Assembly (NCBI GenBank): GCA_003184365.1
Contig: NKYR01000098.1
Location: 57,623-121,622 of the forward strand
Direction of reading: 5' to 3'
Source of the DNA: Evernia prunastri
Lineage: Eukaryota; Ascomycota; Lecanoromycetes; Lecanorales; Parmeliaceae
Length of the DNA: 64,000 nucleotides
In this document: positions 43,381-56,346 of the stretch, one piece after another
Position numbering within the stretch: the stretch's first letter is position 1
Layout: each line of letters opens with the position of its first letter
Made by a program: the position numbers and the translations under genes
The notes under the pieces: generated by a model
Told to the model about the DNA's origin: nothing
Seen by the model: the letters and a program-made list of their open reading frames with translations, nothing else
The model's database searches: none

Positions 43381-46082
43381 TTAGCTTGTTTTAACCTTTC
43401 GCCTTTGAAAATGAAGCCCAAGAGAATGGTCCCTACCTTGGAGCTCCTCTTCTACTGCGCCGGCGTCATCGTGAAAACTACGAGCACGCTTGAGAGGTCC
43501 AGGACTTGTTGCGACGCGGCGCTCTGCATCCGCTGGCTGATGGTGAAATCTGATATCGTCTTCCTCGTCCTCGTACGTAATCTCATCTTCATCTTCTCGT
43601 GTTTGTGCAGACTCGTTAACAGAAAGCCAAAGTTGTGTGTTCTCTCCCTCCGGAGGCTGAGGGACGTCGTCATGGTCGTCATTAGCTAATATTGTAGGGG
43701 CTTCTTCAAGCTCGTTCTCCGCTTCCGAATCACTTGCTCTTCTCTGATCATCGTCGCCAAAAGTCTTCTTAGATCTACTATAACCCGGTTGAATTGGATG
43801 CGTCGAAGAGTAATCTTCAATTTCACCGCCCTTGAAGTTTGCGTCGGCTGCTGGATACAGTTCACCTCCCGTCTGATCATGCGGCTCATGCAATGTATCG
43901 TGGTGCTTATATCTGTCCTGCCCGTGAGGTCCTGTATCGTCCTCATATTGTGCGGAAGCTTCACGACAATTATTATCAGTATTGACTTTTGGTGGTACTT
44001 TTGCTTTTTGGATGCTAGCATCGATGTAATCATTTGGTGCTCCCCCTTTTTCGTTAGAGTGCCTGAAGCGATTATGGGCCTTGTCGTCCGAATCCTGGGA
44101 TAGGATTTCCGCGAGGTTGGTCTCGTCTTCCTTTTCCTTAACAGACACGCTACTGGTAGCTTTCTCGTCCACTGAGTCGTGTGAAAATTCTCCGGCCGCC
44201 ACGAAATTCTGCTGGACTTGAGGGGGAGATAGGTGCCCGTGATCCTCTGGCTTAATTGGTTTTTCCGGGACCGAGCGATCCTGGACGGCATTCACATCAA
44301 TAGCATCACCTCGTAAAGTAGACGACCCGCTCGATGCGCCCGTCTCAAGCTCTTCAACATCTTCATAGTCAATAAAGTCCCCATCGTCAACGATAGGCAC
44401 TTCTGCTTTCTGCAGTTCTGATTCACCGGCCATAGATTGTGCGGGTTCAAGAGATTCTTTGGACCCTGCGACCTCACTGGAAAAGCCATCACCAATTCTC
44501 GTCTGATGAGGTCTGTTGTCACTGCCACGTTGAGACTGTGTACGATCGAAGTCTTCGTGCGAAACGTTAGTGGTAGGGTATGACTGTGTCCTTTGGGCAG
44601 CAGGATCGGTCTCTGACATAGTGCTCTCGGAAGGCACCATGCTACAGTGGTCCAGGCTCTCTTCCACTTCTTCCACTGGTTGATGCTCAGATGCATAGGT
44701 CTCGTTACTTGATAGCATGACAGTATGGCTCGATGTCTCTATGTCTCCTTCAATGCTGTGCTGCTGCTGGTCACTCTCAGTCTCTTCGGACGACATCAGC
44801 TGTGAGAGCCCTTTCCCTTCAATTGAGGCACTCCGTAAGACATCAAGACGGCGAGAAAACCTATTCTCAGAAGTAAGGTTCATGTATAGCGGAGGTGGGT
44901 TCTCTAACCCATCGTTTTGTTGCAAACGAACGTAGACGTCAATGACTTCCGAGAGCCTTGTACTTGCGGATTCTGTTGTAGACTGCTTATATAAGCGACG
45001 AGACTATCTTCACAGACGTTCTTACTCACCTCGTTGATATGTAGATCCAAATCCCCAATGTTGATGGTCAACTCGTCTTGCTCGCTCAAGCTCCCTTTGA
45101 GAACGGCCCTACATGCTTCGAGAAGATTTCCAATAGGGCTGTAAGCAAGCTGCTCGTCTGGTAATAAAAATGTCGCAGCATGGTCTCCACTTTGGTCGAT
45201 GGGAGGAAATAAAAACATTTCGTCCCCTTCGTAGTCTAATACGACAGGATGTACATGAGCAGAACTGTCCAGGGGGTCTTCCGCTTGGGTATGAGATCCT
45301 TCGACTGTTGCCTGAGCCATGGATTCTTTGTCTGATGAGGCCGGCAGAACTTCGTCTCGTGATAGCTCAGGCCTGGCTTCTGCGTCGAGCCTCTCAGAAT
45401 CGGAAAATCCAGAAGTTTGAGATGCCGCACCACCGTAGACGATGGCTTCTTTGATGAGCTCAACGTCATACCGATCGGAAGTCTCACTCGTTGCTACATC
45501 GGCAACATCGTGATGAGCAATCACCAGTCTTGTATATCCATCTGGGAAGACACTCTCGGTAGTACTAGATTCTGCTTCAGGCGTGGTTGAGCGTTCGTGA
45601 TGTTCTTGTTCATTGTATTCCTGTCCTTGATAAACTTGCTCCGGATTTAGGTTTTCAATGGTCTCTTCATAGGTGGTAAATAGCTCCTCAGGCTGCTCCT
45701 TCGAATGGTCTATGTCAGGGCCGATGCTAGTGTCCTCACCCAATCCAGGCCCAGTGTATTCCGCGTCCTCAATATCTTCGTCGCGTTCAGAAGACCCTTC
45801 GCCAACCTGGCCCTGCGCGTAGCTATCATCGGCCATCTCATCGTCATTTGCGGCAGGAGACTCCTGTCCGTCTTCGGATATTGAACCCGTGAGGGCGTTC
45901 ATATCTTCTTCGCCCATGAATTCATCTTCTCCATACTGGGGATTATCGGCGGTGAGGTCCAAGTCAATGTCAATGTCATCAATGGCTCCAGCACGCTGAT
46001 CCAGTTCTGACGTGAGCTCCATCGGGTCCTCGATAGTTGGCGCTTGGAAATGGGGTCCAAATTGCATCTGCAAAGTTGTCAT
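43381..46082 (-). CDS. large acidic, mostly disordered protein, function unknown
   Basis: Two long open stretches are one gene. Removing a 44-nt intron (44986-45029, donor GTGAGT) joins exon 1 (45030-46082) to exon 2 (43381-44985) in phase 0 at HINE-QSTTE and gives 885 residues. Most of it is Asp-, Glu- and Ser-rich and of low complexity. A conserved-looking folded island spans the intron: EMFLFPP, LLEACRAVLKGSLSEQDEL, INIGDLDLHINE, STRLSEVIDVYVRLQQNDGL and PPPLYMNLTSENRFSRRLDV. The C-terminus turns basic (LKRARSFHDD, QRRKVK), like a nuclear localisation signal. A chromatin or nuclear role is a guess. Translation of the unspliced form would stop after about 393 residues. Confidence 0.75.
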
Positions 46083-46637
46083 GATGATTAAAGGCTGCTT
46101 GGAGACGTGATTCTGTTCATGTTACAGATACTTGAATTACATAGAAGTGTGGCATGCGCGGGAGAAAAGGATTATGTCGCTTTGTTGCTGTGTTGTTAGC
46201 CGTATTAGAGTCTTGATTATTTAGTTGCTGCAGCATCTGGATGTTGAGTTGAAGAGTGTGCCTGAAGAGAGATTACTTTAGTTGCCAGAGATCCATTGTG
46301 TTACAGGTCGATTGCTGCCGCTGTGTAATTGTTGGGAAAGGACTGTGTAGGCCGTCCGGGAACGTATAGCTTGGAGAACGCAAAAGGCAGCGAGGCTCAA
46401 CAAACGCTTACGGAGATGGTTTAGCGCGTCCTTCGGTTACTAATCGTAAATCCTGAATTTCTGATAATACTTAGCTCTAGCACATTTGAAAGTACTTGAA
46501 GACACCACGTGTCAAGCATGCGCTACAGCCTGAAACCAAGCTGGGATCTCAGTTGTGGTCTTCTCGCTAGGAAATCACTGGAGGCTATTAGTCACATTTC
46601 TTGATACCGAACTGAGATATACTGGAGTTGTGCAAAT
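46083..46637. other. divergent promoter region
   Basis: 555 bp between the divergent acidic gene and delta-COP. It contains a tracagat-type AT-rich stretch and a CACGTG-like site (caccacgtgtc at about 46504). No transcript of its own is recognised. Confidence 0.4.
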
Positions 46638-48388
46638 ATGGTGAGTTCCTTCCCTACACCTTTCTGGCTCAGAGTGCTGAATGGTGTTAGGTAGTGCTTG
46701 CAGCTTCAATTTGTACCCGAGGAGGTAAGGCGGTACTGTCGCGCCAATTCCGCGAAGTAGCACGCTCGAGGATTGAGGGGCTACTGGCGTCCTTCCCAAA
46801 GCTCGCCGATTCTGGCACGCAGCACACTACTGTGGAGCAAGACAACGTTCGCTACGTCTACCAGCCACTCGACGAGCTTTACATGGTCCTGATCACCAAT
46901 CGCCAATCCAACATCTTGCAGGACATTGATTCTTTGCACCTTTTTGCCCAAGTTGTGACGAGCATCTGCAAAAGCTTAGATGAGAGGGAGATTCTTCGCA
47001 ATGCCTACGAATTGCTCAGCGCCTTCGATGAGCTAGTCACTTTGGGCTACCGAGAAAACCTTTCCTTAAGTCAGATCAAGACCTTTCTTGAAATGGAAAG
47101 CCATGAAGAGAGAATACAAGAGATCATCTCGCGGGTGTGTTTATTTTGTCGATACTCTATATCATATCTGCTTACCAAGCCTCAGAATAAGGAGCTCGAA
47201 GCTACGGAAGAGCGCAAGAGGAAGGCGAAACAGCTCGAACTTCAGCGGAAGGAGATGGCGCGCAGCGGACGCTCTGCCACTCCTCGGGCACCGTCTTATC
47301 CAACCTACACTCCTCCTCCTCGACCCGCCGGTCTAAGCACTTATGATAGCTACGAGGCCGAAAAGAACAAAACGTTCAAGTTGGTCCACCTAAGTGAGCA
47401 AAACAAAGTTCGAGCTAATAGTGTTGCAGGGCGTCTACTCCCAAAGGCAAGGGCATGCAGTTGGGTAAGAAATCGAAGACCACAGACATGTTCGAGCAAG
47501 TGAGAGGAGATCTCGGCGCACAAGCTGAAGATTCAGCACCCCTGATTTCGAATTCACAGCCTATCATAGCAGCTGAAAAAGCGCCCTCGGCACGTGTCTC
47601 TTCATCAGCAGATCGCGATGCCATACATGCAACTATTGACGAGAAGATATCTGCTAGGTTATCGAGGGATGGAATCCTCAAGTCTTTTAGCGTCAAAGGA
47701 GACCTGCAACTCCGCATTTCTGATCCGGCTCTAACCAAAGTCAAGCTGGATCTCGTTGCTAACGCTGTTCACGGCGCACAGTTCAAAACCCATCCCAATG
47801 TAGACAAGGGACAATTCAATACCTCGAAGGTCATTCAATTGAAAGACACATCGAAAGGATTCCCCGCCAACAACTCAGTTGGTGTCTTGCGATGGAGCGC
47901 GACAGCTCCAGCTGATGCTAGCGGCGTCCTTCCGATTACCTTTACCGTATGGGTGAATAAGAGCTCAGATGAATCTTTCACAATCACCGTTGAATACGAA
48001 ATGACAGGATCCGACAGCCTGCATGACGTGGTCGCGACCATCCCATACAGCACCAGTGAGCCAGCTATATCAAGCTTCGATGCTGTGTATGAAGTGTCGG
48101 GGGATAGTCTAGAATGGACGATTGGTACCGTGGACGAGTCCAATGCAACAGGAGCCTTCGAATTTGAGGCCCAAGCAGAAGATGAGGCCGAATTCTTCCC
48201 AATGAACGTGCGCTTTTCGAAGAGCAGACCCTTCGTGGATGTTGACGTAGGTCCTACCTGATCATAGTCGATGTACGGAACTGACGTGTTCAAAACAGGT
48301 CACGTCGGTAACGCTAATAGAGATGGAGCAAGACATGTCCTTTACCAAAGACGTCAGATCCGTTGCAGATTCATACTTGATAGAATGA
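46638..48388 (+). CDS. RET2: coatomer subunit delta (delta-COP)
   Basis: Delta-COP is part of the F-subcomplex of COPI, which coats Golgi-to-ER vesicles. Exons 46638-46640, 46691-47134, 47186-47379, 47430-48246 and 48299-48388 total 1548 nt (515 residues). The first coding exon is only the ATG, directly followed by a GTGAGT donor; exon 2 begins VVLAASICTRGGKAVLSRQF, the longin-like domain. A lysine/glutamate linker leads to STPKGKGMQLGKKSK. The C-terminal mu-homology domain contains SVKGDLQLRISDPALTKVKL, HPNVDKGQFNTSKVIQLKD, VGVLRWSA and, in the last exon, VTSVTLIEMEQDMSFTKDV. The length and ends match the family. The exon 3 donor (GTTGGT) is unusual but gives the only in-phase conserved join. 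Confidence 0.95.
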
Positions 48389-48774
48389 AAGAGTGTGACA
48401 ACAGAAAGGCATCTTATCTTCATGCCTGTTGGCGGCTTGGTTTGACCCTACCTGGCTGGATGGCACTCCCTGCTAGCACGAGCATGTGTATATTTGGCGG
48501 GCAAAAGCACCCAATACAAGTAGAAGTCACAACTTTTTGTTCTGGCCGAAACCCTTCACTAGTAACAACACGAATGCAACGCCAAGGAATCAGCCACCTA
48601 GCGCGCTGTGGACCTAACAACTGAACTTACCTACTGAAGTAACCTGCACTCGTAAAATAGCAGATACCCAGGTGTAGTCTGGCATGCCCCTCAGGTTATC
48701 CGCTTTAATCGATTTTTTTGAACCACGATGTGAAAAGTATTAGCGAGATCGCATCCTACGGTCATTCTAGAAGC
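48389..48774. other. short intergenic spacer
   Basis: 386 bp between delta-COP and the proposed APC4 start, on the same strand. An in-frame ATG at 48718 could extend APC4 by 19 residues. Nothing else is seen. Confidence 0.4.
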
Positions 48775-51469
48775 ATGGCTGATCCTCTGGCGGAGAAGCT
48801 GGTGCAGCCTGCGGTCAATCCCAAACATTTGGCGTACTGCCCAACTATGGACTTGATCGCATTGGCGTCGATTGACGAATGCATTCATGTCTACAGATTG
48901 AATGGGCAAAAGGTCTTTGGGATCTTAAACAAACAGTCTGCTAACAAAGTAAATCAAATCAAGTGGAAGCCTAACGGTCAGTCAAATATTTCCCTTCCCT
49001 CTTGTGCAACTTATATGTACTAAGTCGCCCCGAGGTCAATCGCTTGCTGCTGTCTATGACAACAGTTCTCTTTCTTTGACAGACGCCCAAACAGGAAAGG
49101 TGTTTCATCAGATAGACTGCTCTGCATATTCGAAGTCCCAGATCTGCTGCTTAGGATGGGGTATCAATTTTACGGACGGCAACAAAGTCAGATTGGAACT
49201 CGATAAGTTCAAAGATGAGGTGACCTTGGATGACATGATAAGCCAGAATCCTCGAGTGAAGTGCATGGATGCTATTCCGGATCTTCCTCTGGACCTGGCT
49301 TTGCTTGATATAGAGGCATCCTTGCCCAAGCTAAGTCCTCTATCTTCTGGAGGGATTGAGTAGGTGCCACAGATGGAGGGAATAACAGCTACTACAGAGG
49401 CTGAAAAGATGTAGGGATGATGTTTTTGGTTCTCGAGCGTCATTAGACACTTTGTTTCAGCCGCTAACAACTGGCTCTACTGATTCCGCAGATATTCTGG
49501 TCGTCGGCTTTGTAGATGGTACGGTCCATCTGAGCATATATGACTTCTTTGAGATTGGCAGCTTCAACCTACAGCAAGCGTCTCGCGGGTTCCAAGACTG
49601 TAGACCTATTTTGCACTGCTCTCACCCCTATTCTGCGACTCATCCGATGCTCGTGTCAACTCCCGTCGGAGATGGAAAAGAATTGCACATCGTGCCACTT
49701 GATCTCCGCCTGCTATCGAATGCCGGAAGGTACCTGTCCTTGTTGGCGTCGAAGTCTACTCAGCTCCACAATGTTCTACGCTACACCCATCAGATCCAAC
49801 GACAAATGTACAATGATCTCAAGGCCTCCCAAGACTTGCCAAGAAGATTCATAGCGAACATTGAAGAGATTTTACAAGGGCGGGCAGATTGCAACTGGAT
49901 GCAGGCTGCCTATCATCTCGTCGTCACAGGAGATTGCTATCCCGAAGTCAAAGAATGGCTAGTAGATCAGCTAGGAGAAAGGGTACGCACTCAATTCGCA
50001 CAATACTCTATATATGCAACCCGTCAACTCATGACCATCGCAGGGACACAAACGATGGGAGAAGGCCACAACCACTGGTTACGAAAGTGTGCGGCGCCTG
50101 GTTCATGAAAATCTACTGCCAGCACTGGAGAGGATTACCGTTCTTGTGAGCCGGCTTCGTGGCTTGTCAAGGGGTCAACTCTCAAACGCAAATCTTGGGC
50201 TGTCAACACAAGAACTCGAGAATGTGTTAGACACTGTTAATTGTCTCCAACTCATGGCACACCAGATCCTCATCACTTCTTGTTCGGAACTCCGTCAATT
50301 CACTGCCTTCTCCGCCTGGCTGCGCCAGGAAATCGATATCCATGCCTCTGATGCAAGCATGGCAGAGTCGGCTGAAAAAGATGTGAACATCGATCATGCG
50401 AGTACGCTCGAATATATCCAAGGCGCCATGATGCAAAGTCATCTCACCAGCTTCCTCGATATAGAAGTGCGGGGCGAGGCAAAAGCCCCGTGGAATTTGG
50501 CGGCGGGAGAAAGGTCCTTGTTCGAGCTATACAAACGGGAGCTCCAGAACGCCAGCACGGAAGACTCCTCTGCCAGCCGACATCCCACTCTTGATGCGCT
50601 GATGAAACATCTTTATACCCAATGCGAGGCGATTTCTAATGGTATCTCAGAAACGCAGAGACGAGGTGTGAGATTCGGTGCGCCCATTTATCTTCAGAAG
50701 GGCGTCCCCTCCTGTCTAGACATGCGGATGTTACACGAGGTATTAACACGCCTGCTCCACAACGCTAGAAACTTCAGCTGACATTTCAACGTGGAAGAAT
50801 GCTGAGGAGAAAGAGGAAGTCGTCCTGTACGTGGTACTGGGCCCTTTGACCAATCAGAGCGAAGGTACAATCTCGTCAAGATCACTTCGTGCAAAACGCT
50901 AAGCCAGGACTAGTGCGTACCTACAAAATCGTGCTAGGAATCAAGAATGGAATGAGCTCTACAAAGAGCGTGGAAGGCGCTGTGATCAAGACAGCTGGTT
51001 GGGAGGTCAGAGATGTCAAATTCGTCGATGATGATGAATTGGTTTTGGCTGTCTCCGCAAAGTGTAAGCCTGCTGATTGCCTCGCGCTTGCCTGTTATTT
51101 CAGCTAAGATTTCTCCAAGCTTCCTCTCGGCTTTTCAAAATCCCGTACCGAGGAATAGCCAGAGCATCTGGTGCATTGACGTATGCCACGCTGAATGAAA
51201 GGAAGGTCGGGCAACGCATGGATGGCAATAATGACCATTTCAGCATTGACCTTTCCACTCCGGACGTCGCCAGCGCATATACCTGGCAGGAATTTCCAGA
51301 GGGAGTCTCTTGGGCACCAGAGAGAATTGAGATCAACGGTAGGAAGGGTAGACGCGTTATCTGTGTGCTTGCTCAAGACAGGGTCCATTACAGAGTATAT
51401 GATTTGGACAGCTCTTTGGGCGGTGAGGAAGATGCTAGCGCTGAAGGCAGTGATGAGGTGATGTATTGA
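48775..51469 (+). CDS. APC4: anaphase-promoting complex subunit 4
   Basis: APC4 is a scaffold of the APC/C ubiquitin ligase that drives mitotic exit. Seven exons (48775-48976, 49035-49359, 49415-49982, 50044-50739, 50798-50864, 50908-51063, 51120-51469) total 2364 nt, or 787 residues. The N-terminal WD40-like domain has HLAYCPTMDLIALASIDECI, HVYRLNGQKVFGI and KCMDAIPDLPLDLALLDIEA. The middle contains LGERGHKRWEKATTTGYESV followed by RRLVHENLLPALERI, the conserved APC4 core, which is restored only by removing the 61-nt intron at 49983-50043. The C-terminal part (WEVRDVKFVDDDELVLAVSA, YRGIARASGALTYATL) again looks like beta-propeller blades. The start is chosen at the Met before the conserved AYCPTMD; 48718 is an alternative. 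Confidence 0.9.
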
Positions 51470-52212
51470 GGGGAAGCTACACCTGCAAGACGAATCCGCA
51501 TGTCTCATCCTCACATCCTCGGAGAGATCAGATCAGACCATCTGAGTTCGGAAGATTCTCTGGATTTCGTGAATATCTAGATGATCCGAAGGAGACTTTT
51601 ATAGTAGTAACATCCCTGTGAGGAACATCCAATCGGCCAGCTACCTATTTGAAGGGCTGCATTGATCAGCGTCGCGCAGTGCATTTGGAAGTTGGAACCG
51701 CAGTTCTGATAGTACTATTTGAAAACTGTGTCACCACTAGGAGACAGCAACTGCCATTTAGATGTAGAAGTACCTTAGCTATATGACAATAAGCTACCTA
51801 TCGTAGAACATACGGTATTCGGACTGTCCCGGCCACAAGACAGTCTTATAAGTTGACCTTTTCAGTAACGTAAATGGTAGACTCTTCTTGAGGAACAGAA
51901 CTCTTTACTTGATACCGCTTATTCACTCACTCTTTTATCAAAAATGCTGGGTTGCTCCTAGTAGCAGCATTTCGTTGTGTGAATCAAAAGTCTCAGATCT
52001 CGGATCTCGCTTCACCTGTTCGACACTCAATATCAACACCTCACCCGCTGATCTCCATAAATCATATCTATACTTTACGCACTCAGGCACGCTCGTTCTG
52101 AGAAGACAATTAGTTGTCGACTTTCAGTTATCTTTATTCGACACCTTCTAGTCATCTTGAGCAAAGCGGCGCTCTCAGTCGTGTGACCCACTTCGACCGA
52201 CCTGGACCGACC
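51470..52212. other. intergenic, importin beta-1 upstream region
   Basis: 743 bp. The last 300 bp before the importin start are pyrimidine-biased and may hold its promoter and 5' UTR. No gene is recognised. Confidence 0.4.
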
Positions 52213-55200
52213 ATGGACGTCAGCCAGGTGCTTGCAAGCACCTTCTCATCGGGTGCGTGTACCAAAGCCTCGCGTGTCTTGGCGAAGATAAGGACGTTTT
52301 AGGAGCTGACCAACATTGTGTAGATGCATCAGCACGTCAGAATGCCGAACAGCAGCTGTCTCAAGCTGCTGAGCTCAATTTCGTAGGTCTTTCCCTACCT
52401 TTTGGCACGACGCCGCAACATTGTGTATCGTAGATGGAAAAGCTGACTACTTTGCTAGTCTACTTATCTCATTACACTTGCTCAGGAACTTGCAAATGAG
52501 AAAGCTCAGCCCGGGGTTCGTCAAGCCGCCGGTATCGCCTTGAAAAATGCATTCTCAGCGCGAGAGTACACACGTCTACGCGAGATTCAGTCACGATGGC
52601 TTCAGAGTGTCGATGTCAACACCAAGAGCTCGGTGAGGGAATTAGCCCTGCGAACACTCGCTTCCAAGGACACACGAGCAGGCCAGGCTGCAGCGCAGTT
52701 TATATCATCGATAGCAGCGATTGATATACCACGAAACCAGTGGCAGGAGTTGATGCCGGCTCTGGTCGAGAATGTGGGCGAAGGCGCAGACCACCTCAAG
52801 CAGGCGTCTTTACAGACTATCGGTTACATTTGTGAGGCTGAGGACCAGGACCTACGCGATAGCCTCGTACAACATTCTAACGCCATTCTTACCGCCGTCG
52901 TCCAAGGCGCGCGGAAGGAAGAGAGCAACAAGGATGTAAGACTGGCCGCTATCAACTCGTTATCAGACTCCTTAGAGTTCGTGAGGACCAATTTTGACAA
53001 CGAAGGAGAGCGGAATTACATCATGCAGGTCATCTGTGAAGCCACTCAATCCGGAGACAACCGTATTGAAGCAAGTTCTTACGGCTGCCTAAACCGGATT
53101 ATGGGTCTCTACTACGACAAAATGAAGTTTTACATGGAAAAGGCACTCTTTGGGCTGACCATCATGGGCATGAAGAATCAGGAGGAAGATGTGGCAAAGC
53201 TTGCTATTGAATTCTGGTGTACGGTTTGCGAGGAGGAGATCGCCATTGAGGACGACAATGCTATGGCTGCCGCAGAAGGATCCGAGTTACGACCATTCTT
53301 CAAATTCGCTCGCATAGCGTTCCGCGAGGTCGTCCCTGTACTGCTACACCTCCTGGCTCAACAAGACGAAGATGCCTCGGACGAGGATTACAACATCTCA
53401 AGGGCAGCGTACCAGTGCCTGCAACTGTATGCTCAGACCGTTGGAGGAGAACTTGTACAGACGGTGCTAGGTTTCGTGGAGGTGAACCTGCGGCATGCGG
53501 ATTGGCATTTTCGTGATGCGGCTGTCTCAGCTTTCGGTGCGATCATGGAAGGTCCAGATGAGAAGATGCTCCAACCCTTGATCAAACAGGGTTTGCCTGT
53601 TCTGATTGGTATGATGGACGACCCTGTGGTACAGGTCAAAGACTCAGCAGCGTTCGCGCTGGGTCGAATCTGTGAAAATGTTTCGGAATCTATCGATCCT
53701 CAGGAACACCTTCGACCGCTTATAGGGGCTCTTTTTGGAGGCCTCTCGAGCAGTCCGAAGATGGCAGGCTCCTGCTGCTGGGCCTTGATGAACCTTGCGG
53801 AGAGATTTTCAGGAGATCCAGGCTGTCAGGAAAACCCAATGTCCCCACACTTCCAGGAAAGTATACAGCGATTGCTTGGGGTGACAGAGGGGTAGGTTTT
53901 GCGCCCCAGGCTTAAGATTTTTACTGACAATGTGTAGTTCTGAGGCGGACAACCAATTGAGGATGGCTGCTTACGAAGTCCTGAATGCGTTCGTGACAAA
54001 TGCTGCGAACGCCAGCCTTCCCATCGTCGCAAAATTATCCGAAGTGATCCTTGAGCGCTTGGAGAAGACGATACCCATGCAACAGCAGATTGTGAGTGTA
54101 GAGGATCGGATCACGCTTGAGGAAATCCAGACGAGCCTTACCAGCGTTTTACTCGTAAGTGACCTACGTTTGTACACAATCTTGCGGGTGCTAATTGCCA
54201 ACGTCTCAAGGCGATTGTGCAACGACTGGAAGGGGAGATCAAGCCTGCGGCTGACCGTATTATGAATGTGCTCCTGCAAATCCTGAGCTCGATCGGTAGC
54301 AAATCGAGCGTTCCAGATACCGTCTTTGCCGCTGTCGGTGCGTTGGCAAATGCACTTGAAGAAGACTTTGCGAAATACATGAATTCATTCAGCCCCTTCT
54401 TGTACAATGCCCTAGGTAATCGAGAGGAGCCTGGATTGTGCGCCATGGCCATTGGTCTTGTCAGCGACATCACAAGAGCATTGGGACAGCTCGCTCAACC
54501 ATATTGTGACACATTTATGAACTACCTACTTCAAAACCTCAGTGTAAGTGATCAGAACAATTGCGAAGGATCACAGAACTAACCCGTGTGCAGGACAAGT
54601 CTGTCAGTAACCAGTTCAGACCAGCCATTCTACAAACCTTTGGGGACATTGCTCAGGCTATAGGGCCCCACTTTGAAACATACCTGTCTGTGGTAGCTCA
54701 AGTATTGCAGACGGCCGCCACTGTTACGATGGGGGAGAACGCCGCTTTCGAAATGTTCGATTATGTGATCTCATTGAGAGAAGGGATCATGGACGCGTGG
54801 TCAGGTACTATCCTTGCGATGAAAACTAAACGTATGTAGCTGGACGACTATTGTAAGAAGAGACTGACTAGCTTTAGCCCAAAATTTGACGCCGTATGTC
54901 GACTCAGTGTTCTCGATACTAAGTGTGGTAGCTCAAGACCCAAATCGAAGTGAGGCTCTCCTACGCTCTGCCATGGGCGTCATTGGGTGAGTCATCAAGC
55001 AGGTTTCTCGTAACATGGCTGGACTGACACTTGAGCAGAGACTTAGCCGATACATTTCCCAACGGCGAATACGCCAACTATTACCGTGCTGAATGGATCA
55101 CACAAATGATCAAGGAAACGAAAAGCAATCGTGAGTTTCAAGGACGTACCATTGAGACTGCTCGTTGGGCTCGTGAGCAAGTGAAAAAACAGACCGGCAA

Positions 55201-55225
55201 CGCTCAAGCAGCTCAAATGTCTTAA
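52213..55225 (+). CDS. KAP95: importin subunit beta-1 (karyopherin)
   Basis: Importin beta-1 carries importin-alpha/cargo through the nuclear pore and is released by Ran-GTP. Eight exons (52213-52252, 52324-52382, 52459-53891, 53938-54154, 54211-54543, 54594-54831, 54878-54986, 55039-55225) sum to 2616 nt, or 871 residues, the usual size of fungal KAP95. HEAT repeats run the whole length. Landmarks are AAGIALKNAFSARE, AVVQGARKEE, ALFGLTIMGMK, VCEEEIAIEDDNA (the acidic loop region), NISRAAYQCLQLYAQ, LRHADWHFRDAAVSAFGAIM, CCWALMNLAERF, AMAIGLVSDITRALG and, at the end, TIETARWAREQVKKQ. Every join is in phase, and introns are 44-76 nt. Confidence 0.97.
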
Positions 55226-56346
55226 TGGCAGGTCAGCTATCTGCTCTATTGCCAGCCTGATACGCTTGAGCTCGACGGATCATCGAAGGAGCCAAGCGGG
55301 AACCAAGTGCAGCGAGTCAAGGGCTTCAAACCGACCGGAGCTATACCACTAGCTATCAGAGGTCACAGTGCCCCACCGGCGTCCGATCAGGATGGCTCCA
55401 CCAAGGACAACCCCATTGCACTCCCAGCACAGCGAAGCACCATACGAGCACCGTCACCCAGCTCCCACTAACCACTACCTCCTAACCCAGATACCCCTCG
55501 CACGACCGCCGCGTCATTTGTGTATATAGCACCTTCAAGCATCACCGAGCAGGAACATCAGCACACTACTCTTAATATTCAGGTCAGACAGCGATGCTCT
55601 AGCATTTGTCATGCCTTGTGTGTGCTTCTCCAGCTGCATCAATAAATGCCCAATCATGTATCTTATTCCTAATCCAGACATCCACCTTTGCGTTAGATGG
55701 TCTACCACGGCTTGCTTACAGTGTACGCTCTGCAATCGACGATAGGAGATATTAGACTAGGCTACCCAAGCTACTCAAAGACAAAATTACTTCCAACCCT
55801 GAGGTGATTTACACTTTACCTTACTTCGTGTCATGCTTTTCGTCCATGATCTATGGATATTTAGTAGTACGAGTACAACAATAGATTCTTCTCACAAAGC
55901 ATCCCTGGAGGATCTTGGTAGGTTTGTGATGAGATCCAGTAAGATCAGATCTTGCTCTTGCTCCGCATCAAAATAACGGTACTTTCAATAATCAGGTAAA
56001 GTAGCCATCTACGGTGACGTTGCTGAGGCTCCGCGGCTACCAAGTCTCACGCCCATGCATCACACCATCGCGTTATGCCTATAGGATAACGGTGTGAAGG
56101 AGTGAAAATTGCGGTTTCGGATCAGGTACCCTGGTCTGCTTTACCTTCAAGAACTATCTATATAATGTATCATGCCCCGCTCTGCAGAACATTGCAGCAG
56201 CCTTTCATGATTCAGCAGTCCGGTATCAGCGTTCTTGGTAATGCCTCGCTACCTTGCAATCAGCTCGTCCTTGCTAGAAGGGAGAGATGGGGTTGCCTAA
56301 ATTCCAGAGATCGAGCTGAGTAGCATCTCTCCATTCATACCTTGAT
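55226..56346. other. intergenic, no gene recognised
   Basis: 1.1 kb between the convergent importin and UCH37 genes. A tttacactttaccttact stretch near 55808 belongs to the recurrent TACCTTA motif group. Around 56080-56280 I see only short frames. Confidence 0.4.

Noticed and set aside
44904..44925. Two separate acidic genes with overlapping ends
   Set aside because: A 44-nt intron with GTGAGT donor joins them in frame; the apparent stop of the first lies beyond the splice site in the wrong frame.
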